This document shows positions 24,305 to 37,300 of a stretch of 64,000 bases of DNA, one piece after another. The DNA is from Haliclystus octoradiatus (lineage: Eukaryota; Cnidaria; Staurozoa; Stauromedusae; Haliclystidae): positions 3,295,001 to 3,359,000 of the forward strand of contig OU744446.1 in assembly GCA_916610825.1 (NCBI GenBank), read 5' to 3'. Under the pieces are notes generated by a model. That model was given only the letters and a program-made list of their open reading frames with translations. It had not been told where the DNA came from and did no database searches. Position numbers and translations under genes: made by a program. Within the stretch, counting starts at the first letter, position 1, and every line of letters begins with the position of its first letter.

Positions 24305-25372
24305 ATGTGATAATCATGACATCCCAATATTTATAAAGCACCTTATTTACAAATAGATCACCACTGTTTTGTGTTATGAGTCAGAGACAGAGACACTAGT
24401 CTAATGTTTCCTGATAGACAGACGATGTAATAAATTTGTATGCTGTAACTAATTTTCATTACCGAAATTCAAATGCTTATATTGTTTACTTGTGTCTAAC
24501 CCACAATTCAGTATGCCTTAAATATTGTAATAAATATTAAAATATAGTTTTTCAAAATTGCAATTAGATTAATTGAATAATAATAGGAATGTATAGTATC
24601 TTTCAGTTTAACTTGTAAATACTTGTTCCGTTTTAATTATTTTGATATATAAACATTTTTTTAATCACAAAATGAATGTAAATTATTAGAATGTATGCTA
24701 ATTATATTTGTTCAATTTGAATGGATTTACATTTAATAGCTATAGCATAATACCAATAAACGAGTTTGTATCAATAAATTGTGTTTTATTCCAATGCAAG
24801 TAAATATCTTATCGACTCAACCTAATATAATCTGTGAAAGCAATTATCTAAAGTGCGCTGTTATGAAAACTTCAAATGGGAATAATTTTACTTGGTTACC
24901 ATTTTAAACTGTTTTAACAATTTTGAAAATTTCATAAGTTATTTTTCAACTGGAAATATTATTTTGTCATGTTATTTCAAATCCACATGATAAGTGTCCT
25001 TGTTGTAGTTTCTCATTGTCACTTTAATAGTTTATATGGTTAGTATTGGCCTATATTGAAAAAAATTTGCTGATAGAAAAAAAAAGTTACTTAGAAAAAA
25101 AAGTGACTTAAATAATGTACATAAACAAACGCGTATCATACGATTCTTAAATATAATGTAAAGTAATTAAAGAAGTTACAGTAAATGTGGTAGTGGAGTG
25201 CCGGGAGTTCCACAGTCAAATGTATTTAACGCATTTCTGTTTACATGAAGAAGTAAGAAGATGCTTGATTGAAATCCACGTGTAAACAGCGCTAATGTTA
25301 CCATGGAGATGACGCCTGAAAGTGAACATGCCTCCTTTTCAAATCTTACTCCTTTATTTATTTTGTCAAAAA
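24305..25372. other. Intergenic: PPTC7 3' flank and 5' flank of the coiled-coil gene
   Basis: No coding exon is seen. AATAAA hexamers occur near 24428, 24527, 24755 and 24773; the close pair near 24755-24780 is the best candidate for the PPTC7 poly(A) signal, but cleavage cannot be placed. The stretch just before 25373 should contain the promoter and 5' UTR of the downstream gene; no TATA box is obvious. Confidence 0.4.
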
Positions 25373-28300
25373 ATGGCGTCGCATCATCAAAATCATAGTA
25401 CAACAACAGGACTAGGAAGACAACGTACAAGATCAAATAGGGCAGCAGTAGGTATGTGTCACTTGACAATGATGTAACTGAAGTAGGTAACAATTGAAAA
25501 GGGCATAAAATGTTTCAATAGGGTGCTTGAAAGTCATGCTACCAACTCAGATTCTCCCAGGATGTGCAGAAACCAGAATGCAGATGCTTGCAAGCTAGTA
25601 GCTAATAGCTATGGCTGTGGCTTTTGGCTGTCTGTTGGTTTGGACTGTTACATGTGTATGTGGTTGTGACGTGTAGCATACTGAAGGAAACTTGACCTAG
25701 TTTAGAATGATAGGCGCTGGCGTATTATAGCTAGATCATGTTTAACTTGAGTGCATAATTTAGGTGCTTGGGGAGTTGAGGGGGAAACTTGACCTAGTTT
25801 AGAATGATAGGCGCTGGCGTATTATAGCTAGATCATGTTTAACTTGAGTGCATAATTGAGGTGCTTGGGGAGTTAAGGGTTGGCCTTAGAATGTTTTGTT
25901 ATTCTAAGAGTGACATAATGACATTCTTAAGTTGTGTAATAATAAGTCAAAACAAGACTCGGGGTTGAACGTATAAGAACTTTATTTGAAAACAGAAACA
26001 AACCTTCTATACTCTCGCTATGTCTACAAAATGTGCTGCCATTATGGATAGGCTGGGAGCACATGGTTTGACAGGGAGAATGGGCGAGAAACTAACAAAA
26101 TCATAACATCTCCCTTCCTTTATAATAAATTATCTGAGATGAAAACTTATTGTTGATATGATAATAGAATGGTGGTTACAAATCAGTTAATAATTATTGC
26201 TAGAATTGTTCAATCAATCGTTGAGTAGGCTCACTAATACGACCAGCTCTTGTGACAATTGGAGATGGATTGTTAGTAGGTCCGGGCACTGTTTCCGAAG
26301 CTGTAGATGATGTACCTTCATTTGATCTATGTTCTGTGGGCTGTGTTTCTTCAGTATCGAGTGTGGTTCTCAGCATTGGTATGAATGAATCCTTTGGAGC
26401 TGCTATTAGGTGTTGCCGATTCCGTCGATATACATGGCCACGCTCATCCCTTACAGCATATGATCGGGGTAGCACTTCTGCACTTCGCCAGGTGTCTTCA
26501 TTATTCGGTCTGATTCTTACTTTATCACCAGCGTGTAGCTTTGGAAGTACATGGCTGCCTCTGTCATATTACTCTTTGGATATCACTTGTCTGTCTAGAA
26601 GAGACTGCGAGACTTGTTGCGAGTCAACTGGTGTAGGGCGGAGGAGATCTTGATGAGTAGGAAGTAATGAGCGGGTACGTGTGTTCATTAGCAATTGTAC
26701 AGGAGATAGGCCAATATCCTGAAATGGAGTGTTCCTGTATTGCAATAAACCCTTGAATGGATCATTGTGATCTCGATGTGATTTTTTGAGGATTCGCTTT
26801 GCTGTTTGTATTGCTCTCTCTGCTGCTCCATTAGATTGAGGATATTCTGGCGATGACGGTGTGTGCACAAAACCCCATTCACGAGAAAATTTCTTGAAAA
26901 GATGGCTTTGACTAAAGACATCTCGAGTGTTGCTGAATTGTGATCCATTGTCCGATATCACTTCTCCAGGAATGCCAAATCTGGCGAATATTTTTTTTAG
27001 ATTATTAATGACAACTGGTGCTGATTTGTCACGTAGTAACTCGATTTCATGTTTGATAAGCATGATAAGCATGTTTGACAAGAGCGCACTTTATCTTTGA
27101 TTTGACTGGACATTAGGGGCCAGAATACATAATCACGAGCATAAGCCAATGTCTTGGACTCTCCCATATGTGCTTCATGTACTTCATCCAGTATCTCTGA
27201 CCGTAGACAATTTGGCACAACCAAACGACAACTTTTAAATAGGAGACCATCCTCTATAGTTAAATCTTCTCTGAAATTCCAGTAGGGAGTGGCTGCTTCG
27301 TCAATGAGAAACTTGTTGCTTGGCCAACCATTGAGAACATAGCCCATGACAGTGTTTAGTTTGCTATCTTCTGAAGTGGCTTTTTTAAAACGATTCAATG
27401 CATTATGCTCAATGTTGACATTCTGGATTAAATTGATACCAATGACATCCTCTTCTTCTGCATCTATGACATTATCTATTGCTGCACGGCTAAGGCAATC
27501 GGACATCACTTGGAGCTTTCCAGGAATATATTTTACATGCAAATCATAGCATGTCAGTCTTAAAAGCATTCGTTGGAGTCGAGGAGTCGACACATGCACC
27601 AGTAGCTTCTACCAAATTGTCAATTAAATTTAAATTCATAAAACGAACAATCTCTAAATCAATGCAAGCCTCACAGCCTAGCAAAGGAGTGAATTCTCCA
27701 TCCACAACCAGTATCTCTAATGGAACTGTTCGTTCTTTGTATGTAATAGGCAATGTAATTGTTCCCATAGGTAAGATAGCCTTTCCAGACATCCACCCTT
27801 TTAATTTTAGGCTTGATTTCACTTTCTTTAAAGGTTTTGCTTTCAATTTTTTGTAGACAGAGAATGGAATGACTGTACAATCTGCTCCAGTATCGGCCTT
27901 CATGTTCACACTGATACCAGCTATTTCTAGGCTTACCAGATTTTTCTTTCCTTTCACACTTTTATGTATAGCAGAAATTTCCACTGAGGAAAAATATACA
28001 TGAACTTCTTCGTCGTCACTACTCTCTACACTGGTGTTAGAAACAGCATTGATGTTAGTAGTCTTTTTCTTCTTTTTACATACTCTAGAAAAATGATTGT
28101 CTCCTTTACAAATATGGCACTTCTTTCCATATGCAGGACATTTTGAAGGATGTGTAAATTGGTGACTATAACCACAGAATTTGCATTTTTGTTGTGTTGT
28201 TGTTGTTGTGCTGGCTCGACCTGAAGATTGTAAACTGTTGATTTCAGAGGTTTGATTGGATATTACTGAACTTTGCTTGCTTGAAAATTTTGTCTTCTGC

Positions 28301-31300
28301 AGCTCAGCTGCCTCAAACGTTCTGCAGTAATTGTGTGCTTGAATAAGGTTTAACTCTGCTTTCTTTAAAAGCTCTCCTCGAAGATCTATTGACCTCACGC
28401 CACCCACTATGCGATCCCTGATTAAGGAATCCTTCAGTTCACCAAATTCACATGTTAACGATAATCTTTTTAAATCACTAACAAAATGGTCAATCCGCTC
28501 CCCTTCTTGTTGTGCACGTTGGTTAAATGCAAAACGTTCATAGATGACATTTTTTTCTCCTTGACAATGTGACTGGAATTTATTACATACATCTTGGTAA
28601 CTATCAGCACTTTCATTGACATTGTAAACAAAATGACTGAACTCTTCTATTGCCTCAGGTCCTGCACAGTTAAGAAGTAAATTGATCTTCAATTTATCAG
28701 GCTTGTTGTCTTTCTCTTTGGCAACTAAATAAACATTGAACTGCATAAAAAATATTCGCCAGTTCTCCGCTGCATTACTATCAAATACCAAACGTCCAGG
28801 CTTTGTAAAACTTTCATTCTCCATGTTGACTTATTAATATATAATAATTGATGCTATCTCACATCTGACATCATGTAATAATAAGTCAAAACAAGACTCG
28901 GGGTTGAACGTATAAGAACTTTATTTGAAAACAGAAACAAACCTTCTATACTCTCGCTATGTCTACAAAATGTGCTGCCATTATGGATAGGCCGGGAGCA
29001 CATGGTTTGACAGAGAGAATGGGCAAGAAACTAACAAAATCATAACAAGTTGAATGTTTCAAAATAACTTATCTTAATCTGGCTGCGCATTTGGTATTAT
29101 TTTCTGTTTTCTAACCGTTTCTTTTTCATTATGGATTTATATAAGGATTTAAATCTTCAGGATCAGGCCAGGGTAGCCTACCAACAATTTGAATGGCGCA
29201 ATCGCAACAGACAAACATGTGATTCAAATATGACAAAGCTGCACATATCTCAATACTAATCAACCTTGTTAATGTACCATATAGAGCATGCTAGGGAGAA
29301 TTTGAGCTTGAATGGGATATTCTCTATTGTATTATAATGAAAATGATTCAATCAATCTGATTGGTGTAGAGTTGACGCCAAATCACCATAGCAAAACTAC
29401 GTTCGAGAACACAGTCGATCTTACATTTGGAACTTGGTATCACGAATGAGAATTTCCAATTTGATCAGGAGTTTTCAAATACATTTCGTGAGCAAGAAAG
29501 TCAATGTAGATGCTTGTAAAATGTGTGCTAGTTATAGGCCTAATGATAAGCAATTGGCCCACAGTTTCCTATTAGCTATTGATATTTGGCGCACAAGAGG
29601 CACATAAGAAGAAAACGAGAAGGTATCAGAAATTACGAGCTGCCTCGGCGAGTAATTTTCGCCTTTGAGTTTCCCTGAAGTGACTCGAGTGCTTAGTATA
29701 GGCCTAACATTGAACATTATTTGAAGTTTCTGTGTCAGCTTCTATGTCTGACCGGGATCTGCGGCGTTCTTTGTGTAGTAAATACGTAAGGCGTAAGAGG
29801 GATGGCTCATTCCTATAATGTGACTGTCTATACTACTACTACTATTATTTGAAGGAGTTCCAAGAAAAAATGCAGTCATGGAGGCTCTTGCAAACAGTAG
29901 AGGATCAACATCTACCAAGGGATTACTTTCGCAGTCACTAGATTTGGGAACCAGGTAAGTGTTTCGGAAAATTATGAGCAACACTCTGTTCTGGGTCGGT
30001 AGTGGTTCAGAGCTAATGTCAATCTCTTCTGACGTCTTGCGCTAAATATTTGTGACTGCAATTTTTTATCACATGTTTCACTTGTTACCTCTTCCGTTAG
30101 GAACCTGGAAATTGAAACTTATCAGGGTTATGTTTATCTATTAATTTATAGCCTCATCTGTCATCAACTTTGGTGCAGTGGGTACGGTAGTCTGTGGCTA
30201 CGGTGGTGACTATACACAACGGTTGTCATAGTTCAAATCCTCTTCAAATAATTTTTATTTTAATTAAATTTAATTATTTTTATCAACAATTTCCTCAAAG
30301 TCTATTAATGATTATTCATATGTGTTTCGAATAAAAGCAATGTGATCAATGGAACATCAGAATAGGCGCTGATGAGATCAATGTTGGCGATTAGTTATCC
30401 TATGTGAAAACAATTTTTTTTCAGGATTTAGTTTCGAAATCCAATTGAAAGTTCAAGACTGAGTTTGTGCTTCCGTTACCGATCCAGAAAATAATTTCTG
30501 AAAATCCTTACATGTGGCTGAGATGAAGAGATTGATGAATTGTTGAATTTCTGCTTTCAACAATTGAATGCGCTATACGAAATTTCATGGTCAATTTTAA
30601 TCGGGGAAGAATCAGAAAAAATCTTCTATCAAAATCTGTTATGTCCCAGAAAGGTGCCTGTGTACACACTTTAAAGGAGCAAAATTGAACGGCAGACGCT
30701 ACAAGCTCAATTCCTAAATTAAACGATCAACGTCAGTCATAGCTTCGGCATGACTTCAAATCTCAGTTTCAGCATGGCTTCAGGCACAGAAACAATTATA
30801 CGAACGACAAATACGCACTTGACTATAAAGCGCTTAGAGCCTGCCGGTCAATTTTGCTCCTTTAAGAATGGGTAACAAAATTTGAAATTGTGTTGCCCTT
30901 ATTTTTTCAGATCAAAGAAATCTTTTAAAGCAACAGAAAACCCTTCACATCATACTATTGAAGAGGAATATATAAAAAACCTTCAGCAACAAATTTTTTT
31001 TTTAGAATTGGAAACAGATTACCTGTATCCTTTGAATTTTATTAAATTATATAGATCAAGTTTTACAAACATAATTGGTATAGTTATGGAAATCCTACTG
31101 CAAAGATTCACCAAGTCAACGATGTTTCATAGCCTGTGCGCAGACCCGAATCTTTTTTTATGATCGGTAATGGTCTGAGTTATATTGACAGAAAGCTTTT
31201 TGTCAATATTACCGTACACAGACCCTACTAATCGTAAAAAAGAGATTTGGGTCCGCGCTCAAGCTAGTTGTTCCAATAATGAGACTATTTCAAATCAAGG

Positions 31301-34300
31301 CTCTAATATGAATGATGTATTCTAGATATTATTTTATGCTGGATAGAAGGTCGTGGAGATATTTGTGTTAACTCATCCGATTATGCTGACAATATCATTA
31401 TTTCATTTTGCTTTTCTGTGATTGTTGCAAAATATAGAAAACTTTTCTTCCTTGACTCAAATTGCGTAGTCGTGGCCAGCTAAAAAAGAATGCAGGTAAA
31501 TTAAACTTATATAACTAGCAACTAATCAAGTTGTATTTTGAAGTATTTTACATAGTAGCAAATCTTTTTTTTCTGAGACTCAAGTTCCTCTGAAAAAATC
31601 CATGCGTTAATGTACAATTCATGAAGTTAACTAACAATTCATGCACAGTTCATGAACATTTTTTTGTTAGTTCATGAGCAGTCATGAACCAGTTCTTGAA
31701 CTGTTTCATGAACTTGAAATTTCTCCAATCTTCATGAACTTAATGAACTTTCATGAACAGTTCATAAACTTAACTAACAATTCATGCACAGTTCATGAAC
31801 AATTCATGAACATTTTTTTGTTAGTCCATGAACAGTCCATGTACCGCTTCGTGGACTGACGTTTATGAATGCAAAATTTCTTCAAAGTTCATGAACTTAA
31901 TAAACTTTCATGAACAGTTCATGAACACATGAATTTTTTCCAAAGGGGCTATGCATGTGCTAAAGCTGCAGAGAGATTTACTGAGTTTATGAAATGTCCC
32001 TGAACCTCATGAACTGTTCATGAGCCTTTTATGAATGTTAAATGACCTGTATTCCATGAACTTATTTTAAAAAATTGGATCATTTAACGTTCCTGAACTG
32101 CCTTCACATGGGTAATGAGTCTCATGACAGACAAAACATATGCCAGACTAGCCCCAAATCATTAGATAAACAGAATAGGGAGTTAGGAATGCAAACGTTT
32201 CTATTTCTATGATATTCCGTGTCTCTTTACTATGCACTTCCCATTAACAAGATCAGAGAAATATATTTTTTAATACATTTTAGAATAAAATTATAATTAA
32301 ATGTAAAAAAATCCATGAGTTCATGAACAGTCCAATATGAACTTAATGAGCTTTCATGAACAGTTCATGAACAATCTGTGCACATTTCAAATGCAATTCA
32401 TTAACATAACATTTAAAACCTCTGTCAAGCTCATTCAAGCTCTGTCAAATGACATTGAGCACTATCTCAACTGCTATTAGATGCCATATTAAAGGGTTAC
32501 CACATACTTGCCATGTTTGTATTCATATTTACTAAACGAGAAAATGTTGGGAGACACGAGTGAAACGCTAAAAAATCACGAGCTCCGAGCGAGTGATTTT
32601 TAGCTTCCTGAGTGTCTCCCAACTTTTTCGAGTTTAATAAATATGAATAAAAACATTTGCAAGCATGTGGTAACCCTTTTCTAAAATAAAACAAATGTTG
32701 GAATCTCATTCGACGGCGAATTTTCAATTCATGAATTCACAATTTAAAATTCAATTTCAATTCATAAACCAAGCATAAAGAGAATCCTACAACAAGATAG
32801 ATTTTGTCGAATAAAGAAAGACATATACAAGAACGTCTGTAATACAAGTGGTACAATAGTTCTTTAGCAAATTAATGCAGTAATTGTTATTTAAATTTTA
32901 GATTTACCTTGAAACAGCGTAGCCTACAATTGTCTTTCGTTCTGTGTTTTTATTTTGCATGTTACACGACCAATAACTCATTTACCACGCTTTTCAATAA
33001 ATAAAAACATCTTGAGCTAAATGTCGTTTTGTAAATCGTAGCCATTATTGAGATAATTATTGGATTGTTATCAAAAAGTTATAAATTCTGTATTTTATCA
33101 CAGATCAAACTTTTTGAAGCTTGCGGTTTTTCCCGGTTTTCGGAGCCATGTTTTACCCTAGGATTTCATGCACGCTCTTTCGACCAATCAGATCGCAGAA
33201 AACCTTTGTGATATTTTAGAATATTATTTAATATCAAATTGTATTATATTATAATTAAATGTTATATTTATTTAGCAACAATAGGTCATCTATGATGATT
33301 GATGATTACGCTCCCACATGTAATCAATTAGACAGCCTGTATTAAAGTATATCAAGTTGAATTGATCAACCAATCACGCTTATTGAATTTTCCGGTTATT
33401 TTGTTGATAACTGGCTGTTAACCTATTAATTGGTAAACCGACCCATCTCTTATTATCATTACCGAAATTGAAAGTTTATATCAATCTTTCTTTAGAAACT
33501 GACCCTACTAATTTATTGAAAGAAAATTCAGCGTTGGCTTTAGAAATCAAGGTAAACAATGTCAATCAGTTGACGAGTTTAATTGTGCTACTGTAAAACA
33601 TATACTATAAATATCAAATTACTCTTGAAATTTCTAAAATCTACAGGGATAAATAGATTCAACATAAATCCGTTTATAATAGCTTTTTCGTAGCCCCAGG
33701 TGTGGAAACAGTCTACAAATGGCCCAATTTTCATGAATATTCCATAAAATGTCTATGAAAACATTGATGGAAATCAAGCCGTATAAAGCTCATAGACTGT
33801 TTATGAATAGCTCATGAAATTCAGAAGATATTTCATTAGAACGGCCTGCAGAGTCTTGGGTTTAATCCCTGACAGAGGCACTATTGGCTGGCATCATGAA
33901 GAGCGTTCGGCCATCAAATGAACTAAGGCTTCAAAACACTAATCACCGGTGTGTTGATAAATGACAAAAGCTAAACAAAAAGTTAAACGTATCATCTGCA
34001 GTCCTATATTTTGAACGCATTCAAGACTTCAGATCAGATAGCTTGGAATGTAATTCAAAACCTCCAGTATAACTTAGTTTAGACTTTATATATTTTCACA
34101 GACCCTTAAACATGAAGTAAGTTTAAAAGGCAGAGAGTTACAAGAAAGAGAACATGAATGTCAACACATAGAGAAAGAATTCACAATCGCGATGGATACA
34201 ATGAAAGAGAAAAAAGGTTGGGTATTGTAATTGAGTAGGCTGCATGTAAGCGAAAACAGGCCGAGTGCCTCTTTTCCTATGCCTGTATTTATCATAATGT

Positions 34301-37300
34301 ATCGATAATTTACAGATGTATATGAAATATGAAATGAAATTGTATATAGCACTAATTCAGTACACTACCACATTGTTTAAAAAAAGATTAGAGTTATTTC
34401 TTTTTCTAATGGTATCTACTGCTCCAAACCTCTTTAAACAGATAATTAATAAAAATATTACATTTTCAGTTTAAATTACAAACGATGTTTATGTGGGGAC
34501 TTATTTTACAACTCCCAGGCCTACACATATGTTGACATTCTCCTTGTGAGCTATCACGAATGGTTGCTAATTGATTCAGAATGTACACTTTATGTCATAA
34601 TAAGCTAATGAACCTAGAATCTTTTAACATCTAAACTATTATTTTATAACACCACATAAATTATTGATTAACTATTTTATTAAATTATTTGTTCTTTAAC
34701 AGATTTGTATGAAAATGAAAAGAAAGATTTGATGGATGAAATTGTTCATTCGAAGCAACAATTTGATCAACAAAAATATCATAACACAAAACAAGATTCA
34801 ATGATTAAAGATTTTGAAAGAGAAACGAAAAGCAGCGCTGTCATGCTACATGAAGCTGAAAGTCGAATACAATCTCTAAGAGAAGAGGTAAATATTGAAA
34901 ACACACCCTCCACCGAATAATAGTGATCGACAGATTCATCAATTAACACTGGTTTTTAATTTTTAATTTATGTATATATTCTATTCATATCTCGCCTACT
35001 CACATATTTGGGAATTATGACATAAATTCAAAATTTGAAAATTTGAAATTCGCATGGAATATTTGTGGATATCAAATTTTTGTTTATTCAAATTTAACTA
35101 CAGGTATAGCAAGATTAAACATTTTGATTAATGAGTTAACACGGCTTAATTTAAATAACACAGGTAACAATGATAATTGTTTCAACTGATGTGTTCTTGG
35201 AATTTGTCAACTGGTAAAATTTGATATCAAAAATGAAAACCATAAAATACAGTTGACACAACCAACACCAAAACCATGAATATGCCATGAAAGTGTTGTG
35301 AGAACACCTTGAAAATGTAAGAAAGTGAAACCAAAAAATTTATGAGGCCATGAGTAAGTTGGAAAGCCATGAAAACATCCACATGTGAAAATGCCATGAA
35401 ATTGCCGTGAAAGCGCCATAACATTTCACTTTTTACGGTTTTTATGTCAGCTAGTGTGGAACACTATATTTTCTTCCATATGCAGATGAACCATGACTGG
35501 AAAGCAGCGATTCTAATGATGTATAACTCAAATATCATACTTGAAAACCAGCTGAGAAATTAACGGAAAACTGATCCACAAACACCCACAAATAGCATTT
35601 ATAGGTATATATAGTTTATTTCATTGTATCTTTACAATACCTCTTAATTTTAGGTGCAAGATGGTACAAATAAATTCAATTTGTTACGCGTTCAATTTGA
35701 AGAGAAAAGAGCGGAATGTATTAAACTTCAAACACAAGTTGCTGAACTCGAAGAAAAGATATTTTCATCAAAAGCAACTGCTGAAGAGGGATTGATTAAG
35801 GAATTAAAGGTATCTTACACTACCAACACGAAAACCATGAAAATGCCATGAAAGTGTTGTGAAAACACCATGAAAATGTAAAAAACACAGCTTTTTTAAG
35901 CCATGAAAAAGTTTTAAAACCATGAAAATATCCATATTTACAATATTAAAATGTGAATATGCCTTGAAAATGCCATGAAAACGCAATGAAAGTTCATGAT
36001 GTTTTTCATGGTTTTTGTGTCAGTGGTGTTATTAAATCTAGATAATATTATAAATCTAGGAACCTATGGGGTAGATAAATCAACCACTATATGCAGATGA
36101 CCTTTATAATTTATATACAGGATTGGCTCAATAGAAAATACTATTTCAGACATTGCTAGAGTGACCACTATGTAGAGGTGACCTTAATATCCAGGTTTGA
36201 TTCAAAACTATTTTCAACATTGCTAGAGTGACCACAATATACAGGTGACCTTTATATACAGGGTTGATTGAATAGAAAATACTATTTTAAACATTGCTAG
36301 AATGACCACTATATACAGGTGACCTTTATACACAGGGTTGATTCAATAGAAAATACTATTTTAAATATTGCTAGAATGACCACAATATACAGGTGACCTT
36401 TATATACAGGGTTGATTGAATAGAAAATACTATTTCAGACATTGCTAGAGTGACCCTATATAGAGATGACCTTGATACACAGGGTTGATTCAATAGAAAA
36501 TACTATTTTAAACATTGCTAGAATGACCACTACATATATACAGGTGACCTTTATATACAGGGTATTGAATAGAAAATACTATTTCAACATTGTTTGTTAG
36601 AGTGACCAATATAGACACATGATAGGTTTGACTGTATAAGGTGAATCGTACTTTTTCTCTATAATAAGGCTGAAGTTAAAAACTTGAAGTATGAAATGCG
36701 CCATAAAGACATCACAGTCAAACAAGATAGAGCTCTCAAAGAAAAGGTAACTGCTTGTTTTGTTTTTTATTTTTGACGTAATTCATGTTCACAGCCATGT
36801 CTTGGAGTGTCAATTAGCTTTGTTTTATCGTTCACATTTATTACAAACTTATCAAGAATGGATGTATCAGTGCTTACTTTCATATTTGCACAGTTTATCA
36901 TTTACGATTGACCCCCTAAAATAAACTGGACCCAAATGCATCTATCCAATGCACATACAGGTATTCCAATAATAATAATGGTACTCATTGACTTTCAGAT
37001 ACAGGCAGACTTAATTAATAGAGCTTAGAGGGTTTGAACTTCATAATATATTATATGTGGTGCCCTGGCTCTTGGACTGGAGTATTGGCGTTCTACCACC
37101 TGAGCTCATCCCCAACCCACATAAGTGCAATTCGGATCTTAAGTAAATTGTTTCAGTGTACTGCAGTTGGCCTTTAAAACAGGGTGGATTCAATAGATAA
37201 TGTTAATTTTGGACACTGCTAGAGTGACCACTATAGACAGGTGGATGTTCTATAGAGCTACCGTTTTAACAGGTTTTTTGACTGTATTATATCTATTTAT

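Larger units (their letters stand above)
25935..29047 (-). mobile_element. Ty3-type LTR retrotransposon, deletion derivative (gag-PR kept, RT lost)
   Basis: Two 174-bp LTRs (25935-26108 and 28874-29047) start TG and end CA, differ at about three positions, and are flanked by a 5-bp duplication AGTTG on both sides. A polypurine tract (minus-strand AAAGGAAGGGAGA, 26109-26121) abuts the 3' LTR. The expected primer-binding site after the 5' LTR reads TGATGTCAGATG, not starting TGG. The internal part is only about 2.8 kb. It holds an open gag-protease frame and pol fragments without reverse transcriptase. It lies in intron 1 of the coiled-coil gene, antisense to it. Low LTR divergence indicates a fairly recent insertion. 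Confidence 0.93.

Noticed and set aside
25176..25493. 105-codon minus-strand frame over the start of the coiled-coil gene
   Set aside because: It is antisense to a good first exon with a consensus donor and shows no recognisable family.
26252..26653. 133-codon plus-strand frame
   Set aside because: It is the antisense of the integrase tail of the LTR element.
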